Counted from the stretch's first letter, positions 39,494 through 50,573 are shown. The stretch: DNA of 64,000 nucleotides from Methylophilus sp. Leaf416 (GCF_001424665.1 NZ_LMQS01000002.1:372001-436000), one strand, 5' to 3'. Program-made: numbers and translations. Notes: generated by a model from the letters alone, not told the origin.

Positions 39494-42400
39494 TTATCTT
39501 GTCAGAGAAGAATTACTTTTTCCGAACTTCATGTACAGGGAGGGTAACAGCATTAAATTCAGCATCGTCGAAGTCACCAGGCCGCCAAACATCACAATGG
39601 CTAATGGATACTCAATTTCGTGCCCTGGCCGATTGCCGCTGATAATCAAAGGCAGCAGTGCCAGGCCGGTAGCCAGGGCTGTCATCAGGATAGGTAACAG
39701 CCGCTCCTGAGCACCGCGCATGATAAGCTCCAGCCCAAATGGCATACCTTCAACCTGCTGCAGATGACGGTAATGACTTAGCAACATGATGCCGTTTCTG
39801 GCAGCGATACCTATCACGGTGACCAGGCCGACAACTGAGCCCAGCGACATGGTACCGCCACTGATAAATAACGCAATCACGCTACCCACCAGCGCAAACG
39901 GTAAGGTTGCAAACGCCATCAATGACAAACGCATGGATTTAAAGTCGCTGTACAGCACCAGGAAAATACCGATCAAGGCCAGCATGCCAAAGCTATACAA
40001 CCTGAAACTGGCTTCTTTCTGGGTCTGATACTCACCCAGTAAAACAGGGTAATAACCTTGCGGAAAAGCCATCGCTTTTACTCTGCTTTCCACTTGCTGC
40101 GCAACTTCGCTCAGTGACTTGCCTTTCACATTGGCTGTGATATCGATCCTGCGAGAAGCAGATTCTCTTTTAATCTCGTTCGCCATCGGTACGATCTGAA
40201 TATCGGCGACATCTTTCAGCCTGACCTGTTGCCCTATTGGCGTATCTAAAGCAAGGTTACTGATGGCTGCGAGGTCGGTTCTGCTTTGCGCTGTGCTCCA
40301 GACCAGCACATCAACACGTCTCTGATTTTCATAGATTTCACCGGCTTTAAAACCCTTTAGCAAAGTGGTCGTGATGCGCCTGACCTGCCCGGCTGTTAAT
40401 CCGTATTGAGCCAGCGCACGCTCTTTCAACCGGATTTCAACCTGGGGCACCAATGTCTGCGATTCCACTTTTAAGTCAGCAATGCCATCAATACCTGCAA
40501 TGGCAGTTTCTACCGCATGCGCCTGATCTCTCAACACTTCGATATCCGGCCCAAATACGCGCACAACAATACTTGAGCTGGTTCCGGTTAACACTTCTTT
40601 GCTTCGTTCTTTAAGATAGGTTTGCACATCTGTAAAAATGCCGGCGTAGCCATTCATGACTTTCTGGATCTGGCCCAAGGCTTGATCATAATCAACCTTG
40701 TCATCCAGGCTGATCCACAACTCGGTGAAGTTAGGCCCAACCACCTCATCCGCGACTTCAGCCCGTCCAATATGGGAGCCAAAGTTTTTAACACCGGGAA
40801 TCGCTATCAGGTCTTTATTCGCTCTCAAAGTCATCAAACTCATTTGCTCGAGCGAAGTGCCTGGTCTTTCTACAAAATGCATGAGGAAATCTGTTTCTTT
40901 AAACGCTGGCAAAAACTCATGATTAAGTGCCAGTGCACCCAGAGCAGTCCCGGCTAAACTAACCGCAATCATCATCATGGCTTTTTTAGGACACGTAACA
41001 ATCTGACTAAGGGAGTTGCTATATTTCTCCTGTAACCAGGCAGCCAACTTCGTATCTTCATGCACCGTTTTTTCATCACGTAACAAGAAGTAGGCAAGCG
41101 CGGGTGTCACTGTCATCGCCACCAGTAATGAAGCCGCAATCGCTGAAACATATGCGAGTGCCAACGGCTTAAAGAAAGAACCTGCAATGCCAGTAAGCGC
41201 TAACACTGGCAGGAAAATGATGATAACAATCAATGTAGCAAAAACCACCGAGCTCCTCACCTCCAGTGAGGCATTAACGACTACCCGCAATCTGTTTAAC
41301 GGGCGCTCTAACAGGGCATTTAACTTCAGGCGCCTGGCAATATTTTCCACATCAATAATGGCGTCATCGACCACTTCACCAAGGGCAATCACCAAACCGG
41401 CAATCACCATGGTGTTCAAGCCAACACCGAATCCGGTCAACACCAGTACTGCTGCAAATAATGACAACGGTATCGCCGTCAGGCTAATCAAGGCTGCTCT
41501 GCGGTCACGCATAAAGGCAAACAATATTGCAGTGACCAGCACGCAACCAATCAACAGCGCGTTGGAAAGATTATGAATAGCGCGCTCGATAAAAGTCGCC
41601 GGACGGAAAATATGGGTATCTACCTCAACGCCTTTTAGAGCGGGAGACATCTCGGCAATCGCTGCTTCCACGCGACGGGTAACATCCAGCGTATTAGCCC
41701 CCAATTGTTTTTCAACGATCAATAATAGGCCTTCACGACCATTGATAATGGCATTGCCTATCATGGGTGGCGAACCCACCTGCACATGTGCAACATCAGA
41801 GATTTTAATAGGCGTGGCGCTACGGTAGTCAATCATCGCTTCCGAAAGTTTGACCGGGTCTACTTTGTTACCTTGATAACGCACAGATAAACGCTGATTG
41901 GGAGTGTCTAAAAAACCACCTGAATCTAGTGCAGTAGCATCAACCGCCGCCCGCGAAACCTGGTCTACAGTTACTTTCGCACTACGCAACCGATCAGGAT
42001 CTATCAGCACTTGCAGCTGCTTGTCTTTTTGTCCCCAGATAGCCACATTGGCAACGCCTGGGATGGACATGATTTTTGGGCGCATGGTCCACAGCGCTAA
42101 TTGTGTGACTTCCATCTGCGACATGCTGGATGAACTCAAACCGATTTTCATCACCCTGGATAGTGAAGACAAGGATTGCAACATCACCGGCGGCCTTGAA
42201 AGCGCTGGCAGCGTTGGCGTCACCATCGCCAGTCGCTCTTGCACAAACTGACGTGCATCTTTGAGGTTACTGCCCGGCTCTAGCAACAGAACAACTGAAG
42301 ATAAACCTAGAACCGATTTGGACCTGATGGCAGTCATATGCGGCATGCCATTAAGTGCATTTTCTAACGGCATGGAAATCAGCGTCTCAACTTCTTCTGT

Positions 42401-42571
42401 AGACAAGCCCTGCACTTCAGTCTGGATTTCTATCTTGGGCGGGGCAAATTCAGGGAACACATCCAATGGCGCCTGATACACATTTTTAGCACCAACGATG
42501 ACTAATAGAATCGCCAAAGCAATCACAATGACTCTTGCTTCAACCGCAAATGTAATGATCTTTTTAAACAT
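39494..42571 (-). CDS. Heavy-metal efflux RND pump (CzcA/CusA family)
   Basis: 1025-aa inner-membrane proton antiporter. Twelve TM helices in the RND pattern: TM1 at about 10-30, a block around 330-540 and a block around 860-1010, with large periplasmic loops between. The TM4 region [15 protein letters not shown] carries the charged motif typical of the metal-efflux (HME) subfamily. It forms a tripartite pump with the adaptor (42578-43813) and outer-membrane factor (43831-45219) encoded just upstream. The metal specificity cannot be read with certainty. Confidence 0.92.
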   Translation of the reverse strand: MFKKIITFAVEARVIVIALAILLVIVGAKNVYQAPLDVFPEFAPPKIEIQTEVQGLSTEEVETLISMPLENALNGMPHMTAIRSKSVLGLSSVVLLLEPGSNLKDARQFVQERLAMVTPTLPALSRPPVMLQSLSSLSRVMKIGLSSSSMSQMEVTQLALWTMRPKIMSIPGVANVAIWGQKDKQLQVLIDPDRLRSAKVTVDQVSRAAVDATALDSGGFLDTPNQRLSVRYQGNKVDPVKLSEAMIDYRSATPIKISDVAHVQVGSPPMIGNAIINGREGLLLIVEKQLGANTLDVTRRVEAAIAEMSPALKGVEVDTHIFRPATFIERAIHNLSNALLIGCVLVTAILFAFMRDRRAALISLTAIPLSLFAAVLVLTGFGVGLNTMVIAGLVIALGEVVDDAIIDVENIARRLKLNALLERPLNRLRVVVNASLEVRSSVVFATLIVIIIFLPVLALTGIAGSFFKPLALAYVSAIAASLLVAMTVTPALAYFLLRDEKTVHEDTKLAAWLQEKYSNSLSQIVTCPKKAMMMIAVSLAGTALGALALNHEFLPAFKETDFLMHFVERPGTSLEQMSLMTLRANKDLIAIPGVKNFGSHIGRAEVADEVVGPNFTELWISLDDKVDYDQALGQIQKVMNGYAGIFTDVQTYLKERSKEVLTGTSSSIVVRVFGPDIEVLRDQAHAVETAIAGIDGIADLKVESQTLVPQVEIRLKERALAQYGLTAGQVRRITTTLLKGFKAGEIYENQRRVDVLVWSTAQSRTDLAAISNLALDTPIGQQVRLKDVADIQIVPMANEIKRESASRRIDITANVKGKSLSEVAQQVESRVKAMAFPQGYYPVLLGEYQTQKEASFRLYSFGMLALIGIFLVLYSDFKSMRLSLMAFATLPFALVGSVIALFISGGTMSLGSVVGLVTVIGIAARNGIMLLSHYRHLQQVEGMPFGLELIMRGAQERLLPILMTALATGLALLPLIISGNRPGHEIEYPLAIVMFGGLVTSTMLNLMLLPSLYMKFGKSNSSLTR

Positions 42572-42577
42572 AATGTG

Positions 42578-43813
42578 CTACTTCGAGTATCCGGTTTCGA
42601 GCGCAAATAACTCCTGTGCCCCTTGATCGACAATGTCTTTACCTTGCTGAGGCCCTTGTTCCAGCGCGGCATCCGCACCAATCACATGATTCAACATCAC
42701 ACGTTTGCGGTTATAGGTCTTGGCAGCCGTTTTCTCGTATACCCAGGTATTGCCGTAGATATCAAAAATGACCGAACTCCACGGAATAATGTCGAACATC
42801 GCCTGGCCTTTCATTTTGAGTTCCACACTCACTCTCTGCCCTGGGGTAAAAGCTGAAGAAGCATTATTCAGTTCATGATAAACATCCACTGTGAGGGTGT
42901 TTAAGACAGAACTTGGCGGTGCAGTAATGGGCAGCGCGACAAACTGCGGTGACTTTTGATTGCTGAAGTTTTGCACCACTGCACTGTCATGGCTAAGCAT
43001 CTGGTCGATATCGCCGACAGGTACTGCTGTGCGTATCCAGGCTTTTGACTGGTTAGACACAACAAACAAAATTGCGCCGGCGGATACCACTTGGCCCGTC
43101 TGGAAATTCAGTGCGGTCACAATTCCATTTTCCGGTGCTGCAATAATCGTTTTGGTGCCCTGATTGGCCAGCGAGCGTATGATTAATTGCTGGCGTTGCT
43201 TAAGTGCACTTAAGGTATCGTTGGCCTGGTCGTGAGCAGCTTGCGCTTCCTGCACGTTACGCAGGCTTCCCGCTTTATCCTCCAGCAGTTTTTGCGCACG
43301 ATTCAATGCAATCCTTGTGATATTCACCTGTGTTTCCGCATTGCTGATCTGGCCTTTCATATCCGTCAAACTTATCTCGAGATTGGTTTTAGTCTCGGGT
43401 GCCAGCATCGGGGTAAGTTCCAGAATAGCCTGGCCTTTTCTGACCGTAGCGCCAGGACGACCGAACTTACCTATCGAGGTCACCGTACCGGTAAAAGGTG
43501 CCTGTATCATTAATGCCTTGTCACTAGGAATAATCACTTCGCCACTGTAAATCCGCGTTTTGGAAATGGAACGACGCTCTACTCTAGCCGTACTGATCCC
43601 CAATCTTTTTTCGGCAGTTTCCGAGAGGGTAATATTGTTCAGTGACGCCTCTTTCACTGGCGTAGAAATGGTGGCATTGCCTGACTTCTCAGAAGAAACA
43701 TCAGCACTACCGGCATCTGAATACTGGTTCCAGCAGATGCCTAATACGGCTATCAGGGCGAATGAAAATTTAGGGTTCTTTAAAGCGGAAAATATTATCT
43801 GTTTGTTTATCAT
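42578..43813 (-). CDS. RND periplasmic adaptor (CzcB-like)
   Basis: 411-aa membrane-fusion protein: N-terminal hydrophobic anchor (about 14-32), barrel-sandwich/lipoyl segments (GEVIIPSDKALMIQAPFTGTV and IIAAPENGIVTALNF), a coiled-coil hairpin (about 145-215) and a C-terminal beta-barrel domain. It joins the RND pump to the outer-membrane factor. 6 bp from the pump gene, so clearly co-transcribed. Confidence 0.9.
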   Translation of the reverse strand: MINKQIIFSALKNPKFSFALIAVLGICWNQYSDAGSADVSSEKSGNATISTPVKEASLNNITLSETAEKRLGISTARVERRSISKTRIYSGEVIIPSDKALMIQAPFTGTVTSIGKFGRPGATVRKGQAILELTPMLAPETKTNLEISLTDMKGQISNAETQVNITRIALNRAQKLLEDKAGSLRNVQEAQAAHDQANDTLSALKQRQQLIIRSLANQGTKTIIAAPENGIVTALNFQTGQVVSAGAILFVVSNQSKAWIRTAVPVGDIDQMLSHDSAVVQNFSNQKSPQFVALPITAPPSSVLNTLTVDVYHELNNASSAFTPGQRVSVELKMKGQAMFDIIPWSSVIFDIYGNTWVYEKTAAKTYNRKRVMLNHVIGADAALEQGPQQGKDIVDQGAQELFALETGYSK

Positions 43814-43830
43814 GATTTTTATGCATCAGG

Positions 43831-45219
43831 TTATTGACCTAAAGATGGACTGGTAGCGGCTACGCCACTGAATTGCACAGGCTGGTTTTTGCTGGAAAGC
43901 TGGTTACCGCTTCCTCTGTCCATTTCTGCCCAGGCTTTGTAAATGGCGCCATTCAAGATGGCTTCCTGCAATCGGGCATCTATCAGCTGCTTGCTGCTTT
44001 CCAGCATGGTCAGGTAAGAGATATCGCCTTTTTCATAAGCAGTCCTGGCTGACTCGATGGCTAGCTCGGCTAGTGGTTTGAGTTGCTGGGTAAGAATGTT
44101 CAGCTCGGTGCAACTCTGTTGATAGCGTATAAATTGCTGACGCAATTCTGTTTGCGCTTGTTGAATCAAAACCTGTCGCTGTCTCTCCGCCTTTTCAATT
44201 TCGGAAGTGGCGCGATTGATGTTGCCTTGGTTCTGATTAAAGACTGGCACCGTGACTTTTACCGCAGGGCTCAGCACATTGCCGCTATTGCCACTGGTAG
44301 CATCACCAATACCCAGCAAGCGCAACCAGCCGAATCTGGAGAGTTTTTCCTTAGCCTGGCTAGACTCGATACTTGAATTGGCTGCTAGCAAATCAGGGCG
44401 GTTTTGCAGCGTAGCAGCAATGACTTTTTCAATATCAAACCCTTGAGTTTCACAGCCCGGATAAGCTTCTGTTTTGATTTTCAGGGATGATGCATGCTCC
44501 TGCAGACCCAGCAGCAGTAATAGCTTTTGTTCTGCAAATTGCACCTCATAATCTGCGCGCTTTTCATTCTGGGTAGCACGTGCAGCATCCACACGCGCCA
44601 GTAATGCTTCAGGTTCAGCAATATCACCCACTTCCAACCTTTTATCGGTCAGCGCAGTTATTTCACCTCTCAATGTCTTGGATTGGTTCTGGATTTTCTG
44701 CTGCAAACGTAACGCTTGCAAATCGATAGCTGCCTGGCGAACATCCCGGATCAAATCCAGCCCGGCTTGCTGGATAGTATTACTTACGCGCTTTGCCTCA
44801 GCTTCGGATACTTTCAATTTCATTGGTCGTAACCAGAGTGCTTCTATCGGTAAATCCAGTGCGTATTTGAACGGTTTATCCGGCACCTGAAAGCTGTACA
44901 TTAATTCTGGGTTAGGCAACAAGCCTGCTTGCTCGAGGTCAGCTTGCGCGATCTTCATATCCACCAGCAATGTTTTGAAATTGGCGTTATTCCACAAGGC
45001 AAGGAGCGCTAGTTTGTTTATATCCAGCTCACTGTCTAAATCAACGCCCTCCGGTAAGGTGAACCCGGCAATAGGTGTACTGGCAGGCAAGTGCATGCCA
45101 GTGCGCTGCTCTAAATCTTTTGAAATGGTGGCGCTGCTGTATTTGTTCATCCCGGTTGTGCAGGCACTTAAACTGAGGATGATTGCCAGGCTGGCAACCC
45201 TTTTTTTATTTAGATTCAT
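43831..45219 (-). CDS. RND outer-membrane factor lipoprotein (CzcC/TolC family)
   Basis: 462-aa outer-membrane efflux lipoprotein: lipobox LSLSAC near residue 20, then two long alpha-helical repeats typical of OEP proteins (about 60-250 and 265-445). First structural gene of the efflux operon, 17 bp upstream of the adaptor. The frame reads back to 45237; ATG 45219 (MNLNKKRVASLAII) is the signal-peptide start and fits the family better, overlapping the end of the sensor kinase gene by 4 bp. Confidence 0.88.
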   Translation of the reverse strand: MNLNKKRVASLAIILSLSACTTGMNKYSSATISKDLEQRTGMHLPASTPIAGFTLPEGVDLDSELDINKLALLALWNNANFKTLLVDMKIAQADLEQAGLLPNPELMYSFQVPDKPFKYALDLPIEALWLRPMKLKVSEAEAKRVSNTIQQAGLDLIRDVRQAAIDLQALRLQQKIQNQSKTLRGEITALTDKRLEVGDIAEPEALLARVDAARATQNEKRADYEVQFAEQKLLLLLGLQEHASSLKIKTEAYPGCETQGFDIEKVIAATLQNRPDLLAANSSIESSQAKEKLSRFGWLRLLGIGDATSGNSGNVLSPAVKVTVPVFNQNQGNINRATSEIEKAERQRQVLIQQAQTELRQQFIRYQQSCTELNILTQQLKPLAELAIESARTAYEKGDISYLTMLESSKQLIDARLQEAILNGAIYKAWAEMDRGSGNQLSSKNQPVQFSGVAATSPSLGQ

Positions 45220-46568
45220 GCTGAATAACCCACACAAATTGGGAATGACACTGCGAACACATTCCCTGGAAAATCTTTCCGTGATGACACTTTGATAATG
45301 CCTTGATGTTGCGCGATGACATCTTTCACTATTGCCAATCCAAGTCCGCTTCCGCTCATACCATTGCTGTGAGCACCACGGTAAAAACGCTCAAAAATCT
45401 TTTGTTTTTCAGCTTCAGGAATGCGCTCGGCACCGTCTTGAACTTCGATCACAACGCTGGCATCAGTGGCATAAGTCATCACGTCAATCTTGCTACCGAC
45501 CGCCGAGTATCTGATGGCGTTATCAATCAGGTTACGCACGACGATGCCTAACGCTTCAGCATTGCCATTAAGGTAAAGCGGTTCGGTACCATAGAAGCCA
45601 ACGTCGATATTCTTAGCCGCTGCTTGATCAAGGTGATCTTCAAGAACAGGTTTTACGATCTGGTTTAGCTCGATAACCGTTTGCTGTTTGGCATTTTCTG
45701 ACCCTAATCTCGCTAACGTGAGTAACTGCGCGACCAGCATACTTGCCCGTGCGATCCCTTTTTGCAATGTGCTCACTGCATCAATGCGTTCCTGCTCGGT
45801 TTTACAGCGGGCAAGCACATCAATCTGCAATTGCAAGGCGGCCAGTGGCGTCCTTAATTCATGTGCAGCATTCGCTGTGAAATGACGTTGCAAAGCGATC
45901 GCGTTTTCAAGGCGGGTTAGCAGATTATTTAACTCACTAATCACCGGCTGGACTTCTATCGGCGTGACGTCTAAATCCAGAGGTTCCAGACTGGAAGCTG
46001 AACGTGATTGAATGGCTTTAGAAATGCGGTCTAAAGGTTTGAGGCTTCTGCCAACCGCAAACCAGATGAACAACCCTATCAAAGGGATTTGTAGTAATAA
46101 CGGTAGCAACAAACCTTTGGCCAGTGACCAGATATACAGATGACGGGCTTCCTGAGGCTGGGCGACTTGAATAAGCCCTTGTTCACTCTCGAGTGCCAAC
46201 ACGCGCCACTTCTGTTGCTCATAGTAAATAGTAAAAAATTCCCTGTTAGTTTGTCGTGGAAATTTGATTAACGGGTGTGTGGTGTAAACGACTTCGCCGG
46301 TTTTATTCCAGACTTGTATCAAAAACTCTTCTTCCTCCACAATGGCCTGCTGATGCGCATGATTGTGGTCAGGAACGATTGAAGAATTCTTAGGCGCGGA
46401 AATATCCAGCTGGGTACTGATGACTGCGGCTAATGCTTTCATATTGCTGTCGTATAGCTCATTGATTTCCTGGGCAGACTTTTTATAAAGAAATAAAGCC
46501 ACCAGCAATGTGCCTACAGAGAGCGCCAAGATCAGCGACAGCAACAAATAACGACGAATCGACTTCAT
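45216..46568 (-). CDS. Two-component sensor histidine kinase of the efflux locus
   Basis: 450-aa membrane kinase: TM1 (about 7-29), periplasmic region, TM2 (about 152-175), HAMP-like linker, HisKA (AAHELRTPLAALQLQIDVL) and HATPase (VRNLIDNAIRYS, GSGLGLAIVKDVI). The periplasmic loop has a His-rich patch VPDHNHAHQQA, which could bind metal ions. It is paired with the response regulator immediately upstream (4-bp overlap) and followed by the efflux genes, so it probably induces the pump on metal exposure. Confidence 0.88.
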   Translation of the reverse strand: MKSIRRYLLLSLILALSVGTLLVALFLYKKSAQEINELYDSNMKALAAVISTQLDISAPKNSSIVPDHNHAHQQAIVEEEEFLIQVWNKTGEVVYTTHPLIKFPRQTNREFFTIYYEQQKWRVLALESEQGLIQVAQPQEARHLYIWSLAKGLLLPLLLQIPLIGLFIWFAVGRSLKPLDRISKAIQSRSASSLEPLDLDVTPIEVQPVISELNNLLTRLENAIALQRHFTANAAHELRTPLAALQLQIDVLARCKTEQERIDAVSTLQKGIARASMLVAQLLTLARLGSENAKQQTVIELNQIVKPVLEDHLDQAAAKNIDVGFYGTEPLYLNGNAEALGIVVRNLIDNAIRYSAVGSKIDVMTYATDASVVIEVQDGAERIPEAEKQKIFERFYRGAHSNGMSGSGLGLAIVKDVIAQHQGIIKVSSRKDFPGNVFAVSFPICVGYSA

Positions 46569-47224
46569 GATTTTTTAACCCTGTATCCCATGCCGCGGAT
46601 ATTAATGATGGATTCTGAACCCAGTTTTTTTCGCAACTGGTGAATATGAAATTCCACCGCATTACTTTCCACTTCTTCCTGCCAGCCGTAGAGTCGCTCT
46701 TCAAGTTGGGCTCGTGACCACACTTTGCCCGGGGTTTCCAGCAACGCATGTATCACTGCATATTCACGTGCAGAAAGTGGAAATGACTCGTCACGGAAGT
46801 GCAGCGTTTTATTAGTGGTATTCAGTGAAATTTCACCATTGGATAATTTCGAATCGCTATGCCCGGTAGTCCGGCGCAGCAATGCACGGATACGCGCTTC
46901 TAACTCAGCTACTGCAAATGGCTTCACCAGGTAATCGTCGGCACCTGCATTCAAGCCAGCGACTCGGTCATCAATCGCATCCCGGGCTGTGAGGATAAGC
47001 ACCGGACTCGCCACCTTCGCCAAGCGCATATTTTTCAATACCGCCAGGCCACTCATGTCCGGCAACCCTAAATCCAGCAGCACTAACTCATAAGTGTCTG
47101 TCTTGAGTGCCTGATCGCCACTCTTGCCATCCTGGCACCAGTTCACTGCATAGCCTTCGTTTTTGAGAAATTGACTCAAACTCTGTCCGATCATCAGATC
47201 GTCTTCTATCAGTAATATTTTCAT
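46565..47224 (-). CDS. OmpR-family response regulator of the efflux locus
   Basis: 219-aa regulator: receiver domain (MKILLIEDDLMIGQSL, phosphate-accepting Asp in LVLLDLGLPDMSG, conserved Lys in DDYLVKPF) and a C-terminal OmpR-type winged helix (about 125-218). Similar to CopR/QseB/CusR-type regulators. The frame reads back to 47299 but ATG 47224 starts the receiver exactly. Confidence 0.9.
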   Translation of the reverse strand: MKILLIEDDLMIGQSLSQFLKNEGYAVNWCQDGKSGDQALKTDTYELVLLDLGLPDMSGLAVLKNMRLAKVASPVLILTARDAIDDRVAGLNAGADDYLVKPFAVAELEARIRALLRRTTGHSDSKLSNGEISLNTTNKTLHFRDESFPLSAREYAVIHALLETPGKVWSRAQLEERLYGWQEEVESNAVEFHIHQLRKKLGSESIINIRGMGYRVKKS

Positions 47225-47488
47225 AATGTGCTTTCGCTGCAATACATAGCTTTGATTAATCATAGCCAATGTAGAGTTCATGGCGCCCAGATTACCCAAG
47301 CAATCTTATGTGAACCTTATAGATAAATATTCTTCTTTAAAAATGTTAAATGCGGCCTATGCTGCACGTATATTAAAAAGTTATTGCTTAAATGATTTGA
47401 ATTGCCATTTTTTGAGTCTATTAAAATTTAGTGATATGGTCCTATGCTATTAGTATCTCCGTGTGCCCGCTAACTCCGAGTAAAACCC

Positions 47489-48238
47489 ATGATCTCAACG
47501 CAATACGCCAGAAGTGTCAGCCTTAAACGGGAGCAAATTAAGTCCTATGAAAGCTATCCGTTTGCTCTTCCGGCTGTCCGGTCCTTGGAGTCATTAGAGC
47601 TGCATCCGAAGATCACATTCCTGGTGGGGGAAAATGGCTCGGGGAAATCAACTTTACTCGAAGCGATTGCAGTTTCTTTAGGATTTAATGCGGAAGGCGG
47701 GACCAAGAATTTTCGTTTCGGGACACGTGCATCACACTCGCAGTTAAATGAATTTATCCGTGTCGCCAAGGGAACACGGCAACCAAAGGATGGATTCTTT
47801 TTACGTGCCGAGAGCTTTTTCAATGTTGCCACCGAGATAGAAAACCTGGATGCAGCCCCTGCATACGGGCCACCGATTATCAATTCTTACGGCGGCCATT
47901 CGCTGCATGAGCAATCACACGGTGAGTCATTTCTTGCTTTGATGATGAACCGTTTTGGCGGTAAAGGGCTTTATATTCTGGATGAGCCAGAAGCCGCGCT
48001 ATCTCCGCAACGACAGTTAGCGGTACTCACGCGCATGCACGACCTGATCAATGATGATTCGCAATTTATCATCGCTACCCACTCGCCAATTCTGATGGCA
48101 TATCCCGATGCCTGGATATATGCCTGCTCTCCATCCGGACTCACCCGCACTGAATACCGGGACACAGAGCATTATCAAATTACACATGATTTCATCATGC
48201 ATCCAGAGCGGATGTTAAAGGTACTGTTGAACATTTAA
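47489..48238 (+). CDS. Single-domain AAA ATPase (ABC/RecF-like)
   Basis: 249-aa ABC-type AAA ATPase: Walker A ITFLVGENGSGKSTLLEAIAV, signature region LHEQSHGESFLALM, Walker B GLYILDEPEAALSPQRQLAVL and switch His IATHSP. It corresponds to compact 'AAA family ATPase' proteins often annotated as predicted ATPases. No associated nuclease or toxin gene is adjacent, so an OLD/retron/defence assignment is not supported. ATG 47489, divergent from the response regulator. Confidence 0.82.
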   Translation: MISTQYARSVSLKREQIKSYESYPFALPAVRSLESLELHPKITFLVGENGSGKSTLLEAIAVSLGFNAEGGTKNFRFGTRASHSQLNEFIRVAKGTRQPKDGFFLRAESFFNVATEIENLDAAPAYGPPIINSYGGHSLHEQSHGESFLALMMNRFGGKGLYILDEPEAALSPQRQLAVLTRMHDLINDDSQFIIATHSPILMAYPDAWIYACSPSGLTRTEYRDTEHYQITHDFIMHPERMLKVLLNI

Positions 48239-48283
48239 TCACTACGCCACCTGGCTCTAACTATCAGTATATTTACTTGCATC

Positions 48284-48316
48284 AAAAAAGACCCAAAGTG
48301 CTCACCTTGAGTCTCA
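48284..48316 (-). terminator. Imperfect terminator between the AAA and Rnk genes
   Basis: GACTCAAGGT / ACTTTGGGTC-type stem on the minus strand followed by six T residues. It ends the minus-strand Rnk-like gene. Confidence 0.65.
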
Positions 48317-48380
48317 ATTTAGGTTTTTGCGTTAGTAATCCTCCGGCCAGTGAATCTAGCGCTGACTCCACCGGCATTTT

Positions 48381-48740
48381 TCAAGGTGCATGAGTCACCT
48401 CTACCACCTCGAGACGCCTGGATTCGCCATTCGGAAATGGCCATTCAATCTCATGACCCACTTTTAAACCAATTAAAGCAGTGCCTACTGGTGAAAATAC
48501 AGAAATTTTTCCAGACTTGAAATCTGCCTCTTCCGGAAAACACAGCTCAACTTCCCTTTGCAAGCCATTACTTTTATCAAGGTAAATCACCCGTGAATGC
48601 ATTCTCACGACATTATCAGGCATTTGATCCGCTGACACGACCACAGCTCTGCCTAACTCATCTCGTAACAATGCATCATTTTTAAACAGGGATAAACGTG
48701 CATAGTCCTGCTCCGACAATATTAAGTTTTCAGATTCCAT
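48381..48740 (-). CDS. rnk: Rnk/GreA-GreB C-terminal-type regulator
   Basis: 119-aa protein with the GreA/GreB C-terminal FKBP-like fold (RVIYLDKSNGLQREVELCFPEEADFKSGKISVFSPVGTALIGLKVGHEIEWPFPNG split by short loops) and a short helical N-terminus, matching the nucleoside diphosphate kinase regulator Rnk. Rnk-type proteins bind RNA polymerase. Ribosome site AGGAAAT before the ATG. The gene symbol is by family resemblance only. Confidence 0.8.
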   Translation of the reverse strand: MESENLILSEQDYARLSLFKNDALLRDELGRAVVVSADQMPDNVVRMHSRVIYLDKSNGLQREVELCFPEEADFKSGKISVFSPVGTALIGLKVGHEIEWPFPNGESRRLEVVEVTHAP

Positions 48741-48980
48741 ATTTCCTGGTCCTCTAATGAATGCTAATCAACCGTTCACGCAAGCCCACAGGATAATCCA
48801 GGTAGATATAAAAAATTAGCCTGTTTAATTGCACATGACTGTTTCTTTTATAGCTACAATTCTTTCGTAGAAAAGAAAATAGTTTGGTAGAAATTTAGGG
48901 AGAGGCTACAGATTGAATGAACAATACCGGGAAAGAAAACAAACTAAGCATTTTGTTATCTTCCAGTCCCGGCGGGACAC

Positions 48981-49886
48981 TCACTCTTTATCCCAATAAG
49001 GTTCTGCGCCAAATCGCTCAGACAAATAGTCAATAAAAACTCGCGTTTTCAACGGTAAGTTTCGTTTGGGCAAATGCAATGCGTAGACATGCTGCTCAAT
49101 CGGAATATATTCTGACAATACCGATCTTAGCCGCTTGGCCTGGAGGTCTTTACCAATGATAAACGTTGGTAATAACGCCATGCCAAAGCCTCCCAATACC
49201 ACTTGTGATAAAGCCTCATCATCATTGATACGCAACCTGCCGGATACATTTACTGTCACGGCACCTTCCGGCCCATTGAAACGCCACTGACCTTTATCTC
49301 CCGAGTGTATGTAATCCAGACAATTGTGATTGACCAGCTCTTGCGGGGCGATTGGTACTCCGTGGCGCTCGAAGTAGCTTGGCGTTGCACACAAATTTCG
49401 CCGGATTGGCGCTAATCTTCTCGCTACCAGACTGAGCGGTAAATCTCTGGTCACGGTAATCACCACATCATAGCCTTCTTCAATCAAATCCACTGATCGA
49501 TCCGTAATGGTCATGTCGATTTCCAGTTGCGGATATCGATGCATAAACTCGGCAATCGCGGGGGCTATATGCAAGGTGCCAAACGCCACGGAGGCTGCCA
49601 CTTTAAGCATGCCTCGAGGTTGCGCATTCAGGCTTTCAATCATTTGATGCGCTTCTTCAGCTTCCAGATGGATGCGCGTGCAATAGTCATAAAAACTGGC
49701 ACCAATTTCGGTCAGGCTAAGGTGCCGGGTACTCCGGTTAAGCAGGCTGGCCCCTAATGCATGCTCCAGCTTGGCTACAGCTTTGCTGACTGAAGATTTG
49801 GTCATTCCCATCTTGCGCGAAGCGGCTGAGAAGCTTTGCTCGTTCACCACATTGGCAAAAATAATCATCAGATTCAAATCATACAT
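48981..49886 (-). CDS. LysR-family transcription regulator
   Basis: 301-aa LysR protein: winged helix-turn-helix (about 1-62: FANVVNEQSFSAASRKMGMTKSSVSKAVAKLEHALGASLLNRSTR), then the substrate-binding effector domain (about 90-295). It lies divergently from the small membrane gene at 50011, the likely target or neighbour. Effector unknown. Confidence 0.9.
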   Translation of the reverse strand: MYDLNLMIIFANVVNEQSFSAASRKMGMTKSSVSKAVAKLEHALGASLLNRSTRHLSLTEIGASFYDYCTRIHLEAEEAHQMIESLNAQPRGMLKVAASVAFGTLHIAPAIAEFMHRYPQLEIDMTITDRSVDLIEEGYDVVITVTRDLPLSLVARRLAPIRRNLCATPSYFERHGVPIAPQELVNHNCLDYIHSGDKGQWRFNGPEGAVTVNVSGRLRINDDEALSQVVLGGFGMALLPTFIIGKDLQAKRLRSVLSEYIPIEQHVYALHLPKRNLPLKTRVFIDYLSERFGAEPYWDKE

Positions 49887-50010
49887 CCATTGATTGTATC
49901 CTATTAGGAAACAGTGCTATGCGATTTGATGGACTTATTTTCTTTACAGAAATGTTTAACATAAGCCTTAGATCAATTATTCAAATAAAGCTTAACCAGG
50001 GGATTTGACC

Positions 50011-50364
50011 ATGTATAAAATTTTTTCTGATACCAGATTGTTTATTGTTTCTTATCTTTTGCTGGTTTTGCCAACTTACCTGGCTGATGCTGGCCTTGTC
50101 CAGAACGGCTTGTCATTAAATACATTCAATATGACTTCATTACTGTATGTATTGTGTATGGTGGGGATCTGGGGACTATGCCTGGTCAGGGGTGCCATGA
50201 TAGCCAAAAATTGGCTGGTGCTCATCCCGACAGTTGCGTTTATATTTGATTTGACACCAGCACTGGCCGTGATTTCAGCTGTGCCTTATATATATCACGC
50301 ACTGGCAATCTTTTTAGGTGCAGTTTCGCCTAGTGTCACTACCAGCGTGGATACCTATGTTTGA
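50011..50364 (+). CDS. 117-aa multi-TM hypothetical protein
   Basis: Small membrane protein with about four hydrophobic segments (about 12-32, 44-66, 70-90, 92-110). No family recognised. ATG 50011 has a good ribosome site (AGGGGATTTGACC). Divergent from the LysR gene. Followed by a terminator at about 50483. Confidence 0.65.
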   Translation: MYKIFSDTRLFIVSYLLLVLPTYLADAGLVQNGLSLNTFNMTSLLYVLCMVGIWGLCLVRGAMIAKNWLVLIPTVAFIFDLTPALAVISAVPYIYHALAIFLGAVSPSVTTSVDTYV

Positions 50365-50482
50365 AAGCTATGGTGCAAGGTAAATGACATACTGCAAAAA
50401 ATATCCAGCTGGAGCGGCATGCGTTTAGTGACAAAATAGAAACCTTCCCTGCTCACTCCATTTTCATTCTAGTCTTTATCTA

Positions 50483-50511
50483 AAAAACGCCTGCTTGATG
50501 CTGGCGTTTTT
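50483..50511 (+). terminator. Intrinsic terminator
   Basis: Stem AAAAACGCC / GGCGTTTTT, 11-nt loop, T run. It lies about 120 bp past the stop of the small membrane protein gene. Confidence 0.75.
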
Positions 50512-50573
50512 AACATTATTTCAGGCAACTTACTCATCCCTCCACCGAAAGATGGTACAAGTATGACTGTTAA

